DNA of 31,543 nt from Gaopeijia sp032250675. Its GTDB lineage: Bacteria; Gemmatimonadota; Gemmatimonadetes; Longimicrobiales; Gaopeijiaceae. Numbering within the stretch: position 1 is the first letter of the stretch; the number at the start of each line of letters is the position of its first letter. The notes beneath the pieces were generated by a model that saw nothing but the letters and a program-made list of their open reading frames with translations, was not told where the DNA came from and did not search any database. Positions 8,201 to 16,121 of this stretch are shown one piece after another. The DNA is taken from contig JAVVEY010000019.1 of the NCBI GenBank assembly GCA_032250675.1, positions 1 through 31,543 on the forward strand. Reading direction: 5' to 3'. The position numbers and the translations under genes are program-made.

Positions 8201-8340
8201 GCGATGAGGCGCGTGTACTCCTCGTCGATGCGCTGCTGGGCGACGAGGGGACCCGCAAGGAGGGAGCCGATGAGGAGATGGAGGAGGATGAGGCTCCTCC
8301 GGATCGGGGGGATGCGGCGCGGCGCCGGGGCGGGGTGCAT
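5272..8340 (-). CDS. Secreted M14 family zinc carboxypeptidase with acidic linker and C-terminal GATase-like region
   Basis: 1022 residues with a signal peptide ending at LVAQQ (about residue 36). The N-terminal half is an M14 peptidase: GKTEEGREMLVIAIAS, then LHSGERGGPEM giving ligands His176 and Glu179, and MHDLHEAATLLYSS giving His294 as the third zinc ligand. M14 enzymes remove C-terminal amino acids from peptides. Around residues 497-515 lies a nearly pure Asp/Glu linker. After it, RIGYIHSWRRTQDEGW, VILYPHGGN and LLDFVRSGGTLIAEGN suggest a glutamine-amidotransferase-like (DUF4159-like) fold of unclear role. Long secreted M14 proteins like this are common in Gemmatimonadota and Bacteroidota. 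It converges with the porin gene (33 bases apart) and diverges from the amidohydrolase pair. Confidence 0.9.
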   Translation of the reverse strand: MHPAPAPRRIPPIRRSLILLHLLIGSLLAGPLVAQQRIDEEYTRLIAEHLTDPRISTELVDHLPWSDRVPTPLEFPGIERIVGTPGELTYARDIHRYMRAIAATAPERARIIPMGKTEEGREMLVIAIASEEIIANLDTYRGYLHELTDPRATTESRARELEEIARPIYWITTGLHSGERGGPEMVMELAYRLVVDESEFIRDIRENVITFITPVLEVDGRERMVDTYYFNELQDSIWEAEEREGEAPELPLVYWGRYVAHDNNRDGMGQFLALTRNTTKIALEWKPTLMHDLHEAATLLYSSTGTGPYNENIDAITVNEWWMFAQNDVMEMTKRGVPGVWTYNFYDGWTPNYLFYAAHSHNATGRFYEVASYGPDNRTIRADQSREWYRPNPLQGEVEWGPRANTNIQQSGVLFSLHFMGQERERWLENYWIKNRNAVERGLEGPIRGWVVPASQLSKADAAEAVNDLIAQGLEFHVATEDLEVRVDLPVDRGDAARDDEDEEEEDEDEEEEEVSTFEIRKGDWIVRGDQPYRTVADIYFSLQRFPTTNPRPYDDLGWTFPLMRDIEVVAVSDPALLEAPMEPVAGRVVASGGIRGDWVSAGSRTIVVPHTGDNALVEFRFRFAETRMRAVEEAFEIDSERFPAGSFLISTSAGDISAIDQALRQLGLDGVVIDQLPASVPTHELDVPRIGYIHSWRRTQDEGWVRAALDRYGIPYTYFGENEVHRRDLRAEFDVILYPHGGNVGELADPEDPPLPYRATDRFTSFGRPDATDDVRGSLGEEGLQSLLDFVRSGGTLIAEGNTAGIFPEYDLTPGLEVADADDLIARGSVYRGILHDESSPIRYGIAGNQMPVYFKDGTILDAGLRPADAAPDELLPDLRSEDARARRRFDPGPWQNTSPMASPVWLSPWEHGTTWPQAGSVAARMAARGTAAVRDSAAVLSGMGPRVILRFPAWEPDMLLSGGLAHGQALSNRAQVVDQPVGAGHMVLFSIRPFWRWQTHGTYILGFNAILNWNDLDAGR

Positions 8341-8524
8341 CGAGGAGGTCCGGGGTTCAGGGCACGATCACGAAAGGTCGGGACTTCGGGAGGGTAGGAG
8401 GGTGGAGTCCCCGTGCGCAACGTTGGAGTGGGTCGGCGGGTCCGGGGTGGGAGGGTGAGGGTGAGACCGCGGTGCCGTTTGACTCCGGCCCCTCTCCCTC
8501 CTACTCGTTCAGTTGATGCCGGGG

Positions 8525-8558
8525 CGCTCCGCATCGAGCACGAGTGCTCCGCGGAGCG
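8525..8558. repeat. Nested inverted repeat in the M14/amidohydrolase divergent region
   Basis: An outer perfect 8-bp stem (CGCTCCGC at 8525-8532, GCGGAGCG at 8551-8558) encloses an inner perfect 6-bp repeat (GAGCAC at 8536-8541, GTGCTC at 8544-8549). It ends 32 bases before the amidohydrolase ATG at 8591. No U tract follows on either strand, so it is more likely an operator or leader structure than a terminator. The rest of the 250-base gap (8341-8590) shows only purine-skewed DNA and a TAATCC 15 bases before the ATG. Confidence 0.5.
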
Positions 8559-8590
8559 ATCCGTGATTCAAGAGTAATCCACCCTTCCGC

Positions 8591-11551
8591 ATGAGGTACA
8601 CCGTGAGGCGGCTTCCCGTACTCCTCGGCCTGGCGCTCCTGGTTCCAGCCGGACTCCAGGCTCAGCAGGCGACCCGGACCCAGCCCGTCGAGGGCATTCG
8701 GGACAACTCTACCGGCTACCACGCGCTGACGCATGCGCGTGTCGTGGTCGAGCCCGGGCGCGTCCTCGACGACGCCACCGTGGTCATCCGCAACGGGATC
8801 GTCCAGGCAGTCGGCGATGTCGACCTCCCCGCCGGCGCCCGCGTCTGGGATCTCACCGGTCACACGATCTATCCCGGTTTCATCGACGCGCATGCCGATC
8901 TCGGGATGTCGGACGTTCCGGAGGGAGGCGACCTCGGTCCCACGCACTGGAATCCCCAGGTCCGAGCCTGGTACCACACCGGCGCGACGCTCACCGATGA
9001 CGCGGAGCGCCGCGCCGCGCTGCGTTCCCAGGGCTTCGGTACCGCCCTGGCGGTACCGGTGGAGGGGATCTTCCGGGGCGAGGCCGCTCTCGTGGATCTC
9101 AGCGAGGAGGGCGCCCGGGAACGGATCCTGCGCCCCGGCCTCGTGCAGGCGATCGGCTTCCAGCGTTCCTTCGAGCTCGGCGGGTCGTACCCGAACTCGC
9201 CGATGGGAACGATCGCGCTCCTGGAACAGACCTTCATGGATGCCGAGTGGTACATCCGCGCCTGGGACGCCTGGGAGGCGAGTGGCCGCGCTTTCCTGCC
9301 CCCGGAGACGAGCGCCGCACTCGCGGCGCTCGAGGAGGTGGTCACCGGTTCGAAGCCGGTGGTATTCGAGACCCGCTCCGAGGAGGACTATCTGCGCGCC
9401 ACGAAGCTGGCCGAGACGTATGCGCTCGACGCGTGGTACCGTGGAAGTGGGTACGAGTACCGCATCATCGACGTCCTCGAGGGACGCACCGAGCCGCTCA
9501 TCGTGCCGCTCGACTTTCCCGACGCTCCCGATGTGAGCGACCCGGAGGAGGCGCTCAACGCCTCGCTCGCCGAGTTGCGGCACTGGTACCTCGCGCCGAC
9601 GTCTCCCGCGCGTCTCGCCGAGGCGGGCGTCGAGTTCGCGATCACGACGGATGGACTCTCCTCGCTCTCCGATTTTCTCCCGAATCTCCGCGCGGCGGTC
9701 TCGCGTGGTCTCTCTCCCGATGTCGCGCTCGCGGCGCTCACGACCGTCCCCGCGAGGTACCTCGGTGTGGACGGGACGCACGGAACGATCGCCGAAGGGA
9801 AGGTGGCCAATCTCGTGGTGACGGAGGGGGACCTCTTCACCGAAGAGGCCACCGTCCGCGATGTCTGGGTGGAGGGTCGCGTGCATGGCGTGACGCGGCC
9901 GCCCCGGATCGATCCGCGTGGCACCTGGCGGATCGCTTCCGACGATGAGTGGGGCTTCGAGGCGATGCTCCAGATCGAGGGACCGCTCAACCGACTCCGC
10001 GGTCATGTCGAGATCGCCGAGGGTCCGGAGGTCGTCCGGATCGATCTGGAGAGCGCCTCGGCCGTAGCCGAGACGGGTCGCCTCGATCTGCGCTTCGACG
10101 GTGAGGAGCTCGGGTACGAAGGCGATATCCTGCTCGGCGCCTCGATCGAGGGCGAGAACTACTACGGATGGAGCAACCTCCCGAATGGCGCCCAGCCGCA
10201 GTTCCGCGGGGAGCGCATCGAGGCATGGGAAGGGCCGATGCGCGGCGTGGTGGCCTCCGACGTCCCCGAGATCGACCTCCCCTTCATCCGTCCGATGATG
10301 GAGTTCGGGGTGAGCGCGATCCCGGCTCAGCCCGAGGCGGTCGTGGTGCGCAACGCCACGGTGTGGACGCAGGGGCCGCAGGGACGGCTCGAGAACGCCG
10401 ATCTCCTCGTACGGAGCGGCCGGGTGGTCGAGGTGGGGCAGGGCCTCGACGCTCCGTCGGGTGCGATCGAGATCGACGCGACGGGGAAGCATGTCACCCC
10501 CGGCCTGATCGACCCGCACATCCACTCCGGCGTCAGTGGGGTGAATGAGAGCGGGTCCGCGATCGTGCCCGAGGTGCAGATGGGCGAGGTCCTCACCCAC
10601 AACAACATCTGGGTCTACCGTCAGCTCGCGGGAGGGCTCACGACCGCGATGGTCAAGCACGGCTCGGCCAACCCGATCGGCGGTGAGAATGTGATCGTGA
10701 AGATGCGGTGGGGCGCGCTCCCCGACGAGATGAAGCTCGACACCGACACCCGCACCGTGAAGTTCGCGCTGGGTGAGAACCCCAAGCGGCGCCAGGGGCG
10801 CTACCCCGACACCCGCATGGGCACGCAGGAGATCATCCGCGATCACTTCCGCGCCGCGCTCGACTACCGCGACGAATGGGAGCGGTGGGAGGCGACCGGC
10901 GAGGGGATTCCTCCGCGCCGCGATCTCCGGATGGACGCGCTCCTCGATATCCTCGACCAGAAACTCCTGATCTCGTCCCACGGGTACCGACAGGACGAAT
11001 TCCTCGCCCTCGTGCGGCTCGCCGAGGAGTTCGGCTTCCGGGTGCAGACGCTGCAGCACGGTGTGGAGGCGTACAAGATCGCGCCCGAGCTGGCGGCGTC
11101 GGGTGTGGCGGCGGTCGTCTGGTCCGACTGGTCGTCCTTCAAGCTCGAGGCGTATGACGCGACGGTCTACAACGCGCGCCTCCTCATGGAGGCGGGAGTG
11201 ACGACCTCGCTCCACTCCGACAACAGCGCGCTCTCGACCCGGATGAATTGGGAGGCGGGCAAACTGCTCCGTACCGGGCTGACCGAGGAGGAGGCGCTGA
11301 GCACGGTGACGATCCAGTCGGCCCGCGCGATCGCGATCGACGACCGCGTCGGATCGCTCGAGCCCGGCAAGGATGGAGACTTCGTCATCTGGAGTGGCAA
11401 CCCCCTCTCCCAATTCACCCGGGCCGAACAGACCTGGCTCGATGGACGCCCGTATTTCACGCTCGAGAAGGATGCCGAGTTGAGAGAGCGGATCGCGCGT
11501 GAGCGCAACCTTCTGATTCAGGCCGCCCTCGACGCGGAGAACGGTCGATGA
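8591..11551 (+). CDS. Secreted double-domain amidohydrolase
   Basis: 986 residues with a signal peptide ending near GLQAQQ (about residue 26). It carries two amidohydrolase-superfamily units. Unit 1 (about 45-430) has YPGFIDAHADLG, where the usual HxH is His101-Ala-Asp103, and ITTDGLSS with a conserved Asp; it looks metal-impaired. Unit 2 (about 595-970) has TPGLIDPHIHSG with His643 and His645, SSHGYR with His797, LQHGVE with His823 and LHSDNS with Asp877, a complete set for an imidazolonepropionase-like hydrolase. Both end with the family closing motif (GTIAEGKVANLVV and GSLEPGKDGDFVIWSGNP). Substrate is unknown; cyclic amides or peptides are possible. The stop overlaps the next start in ATGA, so the two are translated together. 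No Shine-Dalgarno precedes the start. Confidence 0.9.
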   Translation: MRYTVRRLPVLLGLALLVPAGLQAQQATRTQPVEGIRDNSTGYHALTHARVVVEPGRVLDDATVVIRNGIVQAVGDVDLPAGARVWDLTGHTIYPGFIDAHADLGMSDVPEGGDLGPTHWNPQVRAWYHTGATLTDDAERRAALRSQGFGTALAVPVEGIFRGEAALVDLSEEGARERILRPGLVQAIGFQRSFELGGSYPNSPMGTIALLEQTFMDAEWYIRAWDAWEASGRAFLPPETSAALAALEEVVTGSKPVVFETRSEEDYLRATKLAETYALDAWYRGSGYEYRIIDVLEGRTEPLIVPLDFPDAPDVSDPEEALNASLAELRHWYLAPTSPARLAEAGVEFAITTDGLSSLSDFLPNLRAAVSRGLSPDVALAALTTVPARYLGVDGTHGTIAEGKVANLVVTEGDLFTEEATVRDVWVEGRVHGVTRPPRIDPRGTWRIASDDEWGFEAMLQIEGPLNRLRGHVEIAEGPEVVRIDLESASAVAETGRLDLRFDGEELGYEGDILLGASIEGENYYGWSNLPNGAQPQFRGERIEAWEGPMRGVVASDVPEIDLPFIRPMMEFGVSAIPAQPEAVVVRNATVWTQGPQGRLENADLLVRSGRVVEVGQGLDAPSGAIEIDATGKHVTPGLIDPHIHSGVSGVNESGSAIVPEVQMGEVLTHNNIWVYRQLAGGLTTAMVKHGSANPIGGENVIVKMRWGALPDEMKLDTDTRTVKFALGENPKRRQGRYPDTRMGTQEIIRDHFRAALDYRDEWERWEATGEGIPPRRDLRMDALLDILDQKLLISSHGYRQDEFLALVRLAEEFGFRVQTLQHGVEAYKIAPELAASGVAAVVWSDWSSFKLEAYDATVYNARLLMEAGVTTSLHSDNSALSTRMNWEAGKLLRTGLTEEEALSTVTIQSARAIAIDDRVGSLEPGKDGDFVIWSGNPLSQFTRAEQTWLDGRPYFTLEKDAELRERIARERNLLIQAALDAENGR
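9037..9058. repeat. Perfect 10-bp inverted repeat inside the amidohydrolase gene
   Basis: CGGTACCGCC (9037-9046) and GGCGGTACCG (9049-9058) are perfect reverse complements separated by two bases (CT). It lies within coding sequence and may simply reflect codon choice. Confidence 0.5.
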
Positions 11552-12924
11552 GCTGCCGACGAGAGATGAGGATCGATACGATGACGATGAAGAGATCGCT
11601 GATGGCGGGCGTGGCGGCCGGGGTCGTTCTTCTGGGCGCACCCCTCGATACCGAAGCGCAGGTCCGGAGGACGACGCCCCCGCAGACGCAGGCGGTCGCG
11701 ATCACCGGTGCCACGATTCACACCGTCTCGAACGGCCTGATCGAGAACGGCACGATCGTCTTCGAGGATGGCGTGATCACCGCCGTGGGGGCCGATGTCG
11801 AGGTACCGTCCGGAGCCCGGGTCGTGAATGGCACGGGCAAGCATATCTTCCCGGGCCTGATCGACGCCTGGAGCACGGTGGGGATCGAGGAAATCGGCGC
11901 GGTCGATGTGTCGAACGACACCAACGAGCTCGGCGACTTCAACCCGAATGTACGCGCCGAGCTGGCGGTGAACGCCGAGAGCCGGCACATCGGCACCACG
12001 CGCACCTCGGGTGTGCTGGTGACGCTCACATCGCCCGGTGGCGGCCTCGTGTCCGGGATGTCGTCCGCGATGCAGATGGAGGGGTGGACGTGGGAGGAGA
12101 TGTCGCTCGAGGGAGAAGCGGCCCTCAATGTGAACTGGCCGAACCCGCGCCCGGGGCGCGGTCGTTTCGCCGGCTTCCCGGGGTTCGGCGGTCGCAACGA
12201 CGCCGATCGGCCCACCTATGAAGAGCAGGTCCAGAAGCTGCGCACCTTTTTCGCGGATGCCCGCGCGTACCGCGATGCGAAGGCGGCCGGCGAGCGGGTG
12301 CGAAGCGACTCCCGCTTCGAGGCGATGATCCCCGTGATCGATGGAGAGATTCCGGTGATCGTGGCTGCGGACGGGATCAGTCAGATCAACGACGCGATCA
12401 ACTGGTCGGTCGATGAGGGGATCGAGATCGTGATCCGCGGGGGCGCGGATGCGATCCACGTCGCGGACCGCCTCGTCGCCAACGACATCCCCGTCATCCT
12501 CACCGCGACGATGTCGCCCCCCGAACGGGAGTACGAAGGGTACGACGCCGCGTACTCGAGAGCCGCCGAGCTCTACGAGGCCGGGGTGCGCTTCGCGATC
12601 TCGGGGGGAGGTGGGGCCGCCTACACCAACCGTCTCGCCTGGGAGGCGGGTGTCGCCGTCGCCTTCGGCCTCCCCGAGCGGGAAGCGATCCGCGCGGTGA
12701 CGCAGAACGCCGCCGAGATCATGGGAATCGGCGACCGCGTGGGGACGCTCGAGCCGGGGAAGGATGCCACCCTCCTGATCACGACGGGCAACCCGCTCGA
12801 CACGATGACTGATATCGAGCAGGCCTACATCCAGGGGCGCGAGATCGACATGATGGATATCCACCGGTACTTCTTCGAGAAGTACCTCGCCAAGATCATG
12901 CAGATGCGCGCCGTGGTGATGTAG
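11548..12924 (+). CDS. Amidohydrolase-fold secreted protein lacking metal ligands (probable pseudoenzyme partner)
   Basis: 458 residues. The ATG at 11548 overlaps the previous stop and has GGAGA seven bases upstream, so I chose it; MTMKRS at 11581 would give a tidier signal peptide. Export is predicted (cleavage near TEAQ, residue 38). The fold is recognisable from AVAITGATIHTVSNG, FPGLIDAWSTVG, GDRVGTLEPGKDATLLITTG and GNPLDTM. The usual HxH after FPGLIDA is Trp108-Ser-Thr110. The region that normally gives a His reads IPVIVAADGISQIN, and the usual Asp segment reads FAISGGGGAAYTN. No alternative metal cluster is obvious. It probably needs the upstream enzyme, as a subunit or binding partner, or uses another mechanism. 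Family assignment is firm; loss of catalysis is inference. Confidence 0.87.
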   Translation: MSCRREMRIDTMTMKRSLMAGVAAGVVLLGAPLDTEAQVRRTTPPQTQAVAITGATIHTVSNGLIENGTIVFEDGVITAVGADVEVPSGARVVNGTGKHIFPGLIDAWSTVGIEEIGAVDVSNDTNELGDFNPNVRAELAVNAESRHIGTTRTSGVLVTLTSPGGGLVSGMSSAMQMEGWTWEEMSLEGEAALNVNWPNPRPGRGRFAGFPGFGGRNDADRPTYEEQVQKLRTFFADARAYRDAKAAGERVRSDSRFEAMIPVIDGEIPVIVAADGISQINDAINWSVDEGIEIVIRGGADAIHVADRLVANDIPVILTATMSPPEREYEGYDAAYSRAAELYEAGVRFAISGGGGAAYTNRLAWEAGVAVAFGLPEREAIRAVTQNAAEIMGIGDRVGTLEPGKDATLLITTGNPLDTMTDIEQAYIQGREIDMMDIHRYFFEKYLAKIMQMRAVVM

Positions 12925-12960
12925 CGTACGAGACGCGTCGAGACCGGAGGAGAAGCTCGC

Positions 12961-14046
12961 TCAGGGGAGGAAGAGCACCTTCATCCACCCCTCTTCCCGC
13001 GCGGCGAAGGAACGGTAGGCGTCGGGTCCGCGGGAGAGGGGGAGGCGGTGGGAGATGAGCGAGGCGAGGCTCTCCGGCGTACGAGCCGTGAGGTCGAGCG
13101 CGGCCGGGAGGTAGTGGCGGGCGGAGCAGCGGCCAGCGGCGTAGGTGAGATTGCGGTCGTAGATCTCGCCGGGGGCGAGCGCGAGGTGGGACTCGGTATG
13201 CACGCCGACCGCCGCGAGGCGCGCGCCCGGCCGCAGGAGCGCGGCCGCGGTGCGGGTGGCGTCGGCGCTCCCGACCGCTTCGATCGCGGCGTCCGCCCCC
13301 CACCCCGCGGTGAGCTCATCGACGGCGGCGCGGGCGGCCTCGATTCCGCCCTCCGGGGTGAGCGCGACGCCGATCCCCCCGAAGCGCTCGGCGTGCGTGA
13401 GACGGGAGGGGACGCGATCCACCGCGACGACGCTTCGGGCCCCCGCGGCGCGGGCCGCGAGGATCGAGAGGAGTCCGACCGGACCGCACCCCACGATCAC
13501 CACCACGTCGTCCTCACCGATCTCCGCGAGTGCCGCACCGAAGAGGGCGGTCGAGAGGATGTCGCCCGCGAGGATGGCGAGCGCCGGATCGGCGATCGAG
13601 TCCGGGACCCGCACGAGGGTCGTGTCCGCCAGGGGGATGCGCACGAATTCGGCCTGTGCGCCGTGCAGGCCGCGCCCGCCGCTGCGCCATCCGAGGAGTT
13701 CGCCCGCGACGCACCGGGCGGTCAGTCCGCGGGCGCAGGCAACGCAGGCGCCGCACGACGTCGTGAAGGGCGCGACGACGCGCGCGCCCACCTCCAGCGG
13801 GGGCGATTCATCCGGGGCCCGCACCCCCGCCTCCTTCCCGAGTGCCACGACCTCACCGACGACTTCATGCCCCATCACCGTGCCCGGATCGAGCCCCGGT
13901 TCACGTCCCGACCAGGGATGCAGATCGGAGCCGCAGAGTCCGGCGAACTCGACCCTGACCAGGGCGTCGCGAGGGTGCTCGAGGGTGGGGTCGGGGAGGG
14001 TCTCGACGCCGACCTCTTCGACGGCCCGGAAGGTGAGTGCACGCAT
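12961..14046 (-). CDS. Zinc-dependent alcohol dehydrogenase (MDR superfamily)
   Basis: 361 residues, cytoplasmic, no signal peptide. The catalytic zinc site is visible as GLCGSDLH (Cys38) and MGHEVVGEV (His60, Glu61). The structural zinc site is the four-cysteine lobe Cys98, Cys101, Cys104, Cys112 in SCGACVACARGLTARC. The Rossmann dinucleotide motif is VGCGPVG (185-191), followed by VVAVDRVPSR, where Asp at the strand end favours NAD+ over NADP+. The overall layout resembles the glutathione-independent formaldehyde dehydrogenase or threonine/sorbitol dehydrogenase branches; the exact alcohol is not predictable. It converges with the amidohydrolase pair (36-base gap) and diverges from the M28 gene (132-base gap). 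Confidence 0.92.
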   Translation of the reverse strand: MRALTFRAVEEVGVETLPDPTLEHPRDALVRVEFAGLCGSDLHPWSGREPGLDPGTVMGHEVVGEVVALGKEAGVRAPDESPPLEVGARVVAPFTTSCGACVACARGLTARCVAGELLGWRSGGRGLHGAQAEFVRIPLADTTLVRVPDSIADPALAILAGDILSTALFGAALAEIGEDDVVVIVGCGPVGLLSILAARAAGARSVVAVDRVPSRLTHAERFGGIGVALTPEGGIEAARAAVDELTAGWGADAAIEAVGSADATRTAAALLRPGARLAAVGVHTESHLALAPGEIYDRNLTYAAGRCSARHYLPAALDLTARTPESLASLISHRLPLSRGPDAYRSFAAREEGWMKVLFLP

Positions 14047-14178
14047 GCCGGCAATCAGGAGGGAGGGAGCGGTCCGCGCAACCCGCCGCCGCGCACGGAG
14101 AGCTCGCGGCGCTCGCGCGCCCGGCGTATGATCGGCGTACCCACCGGAAGGTCATCTCCCCTTCGTCCCTCGTCTCGT

Positions 14179-15162
14179 ATGAAGCTCCGCTCGCTCCGAT
14201 TCGCCGTGGCATGCGTCCTCGTCCTCTCCGCCTGCGCAGAGGCGGAGCGTGCCGGGGAGATCGATGGCGTCCGCCTCATGCACGACCTCGAGGTGATCAG
14301 CGCGGACTCGCTCGAGGGGCGGGCGGTCGGCACCGAGGGGAATGCCGCGGCGCGCGGCTGGATCGTGTCCCGCCTCGCCGGGCTCGAGGTCGAGGTCGAC
14401 TCGCAGGACTTCGTGGTGGGGCGTGCAGGAGGGGGGGACGACCTGCGCGGCGTGAACCTCGTCGCGCGCCTCCCCGGAGCGGATCCCTCGCGCGGGGCCC
14501 CCTTCGTGATCTCCGCCCACTACGATCACCTCGGGGTACGCGACGGCGAGATCTACAACGGTGCCGACGACAACGCGTCGGGAAGCGCGGCGCTCCTCGC
14601 CTTCGCCGGAGCGCTTCGCGACGCCCCGCTCGACCACGACGTCCTCCTCCTCTTCCTCGACGCCGAGGAGCGCGGACTCCAGGGCGCGCGCGCCTTCCTC
14701 CAGGCGGCGGGTGGGGGCGCGGCCGATCGCTTCGCCCTGAATCTGAACCTCGACATGGTCAGTCGGTCCTCCCGCGATCTCTGGGTGGCCGGGACGCATC
14801 AGAACCCCGCATTGCGCCCGATCGTGGAGGGGGTGGAGGAGGCCGACGGCGTCGTCCTGCGCTTCGGACACGACGGCCCCGAGTGGGTGGGTGCGGACAA
14901 CTGGACGCACGCCTCGGATCACGGCCCCTTCCACGACGCCGGGGTTCCCTTCCTCTACTTCGGGGTCGAGGACCACGCCGATTACCACCGCCCCTCGGAC
15001 GATGCGGTACGGGTCGACGCGGGGTGGTATCGAGCCTCGGTCGAGACGATCCTCCGCGTCGTCCGGGCGCTCGATCGCGCCCCCGGAGCGCTCTCCGCCG
15101 CCCGGGAGGCCCGGGCCCGTCAGCGTCCCGGGGGGACCGGGGTCAGGGACGGAGAGGGTTGA
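14179..15162 (+). CDS. M28 family zinc metallopeptidase, lipoprotein
   Basis: 327 residues. I start at ATG 14179 because it gives a compact lipoprotein signal (MKLRSLRFAVACVLVLSAC, lipidated Cys19); the frame stays open far upstream only as an antisense shadow of the dehydrogenase. M28 co-catalytic di-zinc motifs are complete: SAHYDHLG (His114, Asp116), NGADDNASG (Asp130/131), LDAEERG (catalytic Glu163, ligand Glu164), LNLDMVS (Asp192) and DYHRPSDD (His270). Members are aminopeptidases or carboxypeptidase II-like enzymes acting in the periplasm or at the surface. TATGAT at 14127-14132 is a possible -10 about 40 bases upstream, without a clear -35. Its 3' end overlaps the convergent next gene by 20 bases. 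Confidence 0.92.
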   Translation: MKLRSLRFAVACVLVLSACAEAERAGEIDGVRLMHDLEVISADSLEGRAVGTEGNAAARGWIVSRLAGLEVEVDSQDFVVGRAGGGDDLRGVNLVARLPGADPSRGAPFVISAHYDHLGVRDGEIYNGADDNASGSAALLAFAGALRDAPLDHDVLLLFLDAEERGLQGARAFLQAAGGGAADRFALNLNLDMVSRSSRDLWVAGTHQNPALRPIVEGVEEADGVVLRFGHDGPEWVGADNWTHASDHGPFHDAGVPFLYFGVEDHADYHRPSDDAVRVDAGWYRASVETILRVVRALDRAPGALSAAREARARQRPGGTGVRDGEG

Positions 15163-16048
15163 GCCCGCTGCGTACCTGGAAGGTGGTGGTCTCGACCTGC
15201 TGGATCGCGAGATCGACGATCTCGCCTTCCGCCTCGACATCGAATTCCGACTCGGAGTGTTCCTCGATCCAGCGCGGAATCAGGTTCTCCGGTTCGACGT
15301 GGAGCCGCACGATCCGTTCCTGCAACGCGCGTGTCACGAAGATCTCACCCTGGTTCTGTGCGCCCAGGACCCCCTCGAACGCCGTGGCGAGCGCGTCACT
15401 GTCGGGGAAGTAGCTGATCTCGAGATCGAGGCACTTCGCTTCGGCGTCTCCCTCGACGCATGGGGTGTAGCCGCGCCATACGATCTCGACCTCGGTCGGG
15501 AGGATCTCTCCGGTGATCGCGTCCTGCGTGAGCATGCGTCGCACCTCGACGGCATTTCGGTCGAGCGTGCGATCATTCCAGAACCCGACGAGCATCTCGT
15601 GCTCCTGTCGCACCGAGGCTTCGATCGTCTCGCGGTTGAACATCTGTTCGGCCAGCCCCCGGGCTTCAGGCGGCACCACACCCCCATTCTGGGCCCGGGC
15701 CGCGGCGAGGAGCTGCTCACGCATCTCGGTCACCATCTCCTCGACACCGTCGACCTCGACGAAGTCTCCCGCCTCGGAGATGACGTAGGCGGGAAGCGCC
15801 TGACCCGCGGGGCCCTCCACCTGAGAGGTGATCAGGAGTCCCCGGGGGTCCGCCGAGATCGAGCGCGTCAGCGAAACCTCGAGGTTCTGGGCGGGGAGCA
15901 CCTCACCCCCCTGCGACTGCATGGATTCCACCTCGACCTGCCCCTCGAGGATCGTCCCGGGTGCCCAGGCGAAGCGAGGCGTGACGGTGTCGGGCGCTTC
16001 CTGAAGGGGGGCGAGCGCAACGGTCGCGGCGAAGAGGATGATATTCAC
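15143..16048 (-). CDS. Hypothetical secreted protein (possibly DUF6263-like)
   Basis: 301 residues. The short hydrophobic N-terminus (MNIILFAATVALAPLQ) looks like a signal peptide, so the protein is probably periplasmic. The body alternates strands and acidic helices: ILEGQVEVESMQSQGGEV, LEVSLTRSISADPRGLLITS, EVDGVEEMVTEMREQLLAA, then EVEIVWRGYTPC and AKCLDLEISYF with two cysteines that could form a disulfide. The pattern of a conditional quantity tested against user-like settings recalls the DUF6263 family, but I do not recognise it with certainty. It is converged upon by the M28 gene (20-base overlap) and diverges from the PQQ dehydrogenase across a repeat-rich gap. Function unknown. Confidence 0.75.
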   Translation of the reverse strand: MNIILFAATVALAPLQEAPDTVTPRFAWAPGTILEGQVEVESMQSQGGEVLPAQNLEVSLTRSISADPRGLLITSQVEGPAGQALPAYVISEAGDFVEVDGVEEMVTEMREQLLAAARAQNGGVVPPEARGLAEQMFNRETIEASVRQEHEMLVGFWNDRTLDRNAVEVRRMLTQDAITGEILPTEVEIVWRGYTPCVEGDAEAKCLDLEISYFPDSDALATAFEGVLGAQNQGEIFVTRALQERIVRLHVEPENLIPRWIEEHSESEFDVEAEGEIVDLAIQQVETTTFQVRSGLNPLRP

Positions 16049-16121
16049 GGGTTCGATCCGATGACAGACATGGTTCAGGTTGGAGAAGGAAACTCACGCC
16101 ATTCGTGTCGAAAGGCCAGAG

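Noticed and set aside
8501..11641. A 1046-codon open frame on the minus strand opposite the double amidohydrolase
   Set aside because: It mirrors the codon structure of the plus-strand gene, has no family motifs or signal peptide, and long antisense frames are expected at this GC content.
13048..14178. Upstream extension of the M28 reading frame across the alcohol dehydrogenase
   Set aside because: This part is antisense to a well-supported dehydrogenase, and the lipoprotein signal at 14179 marks the true start.
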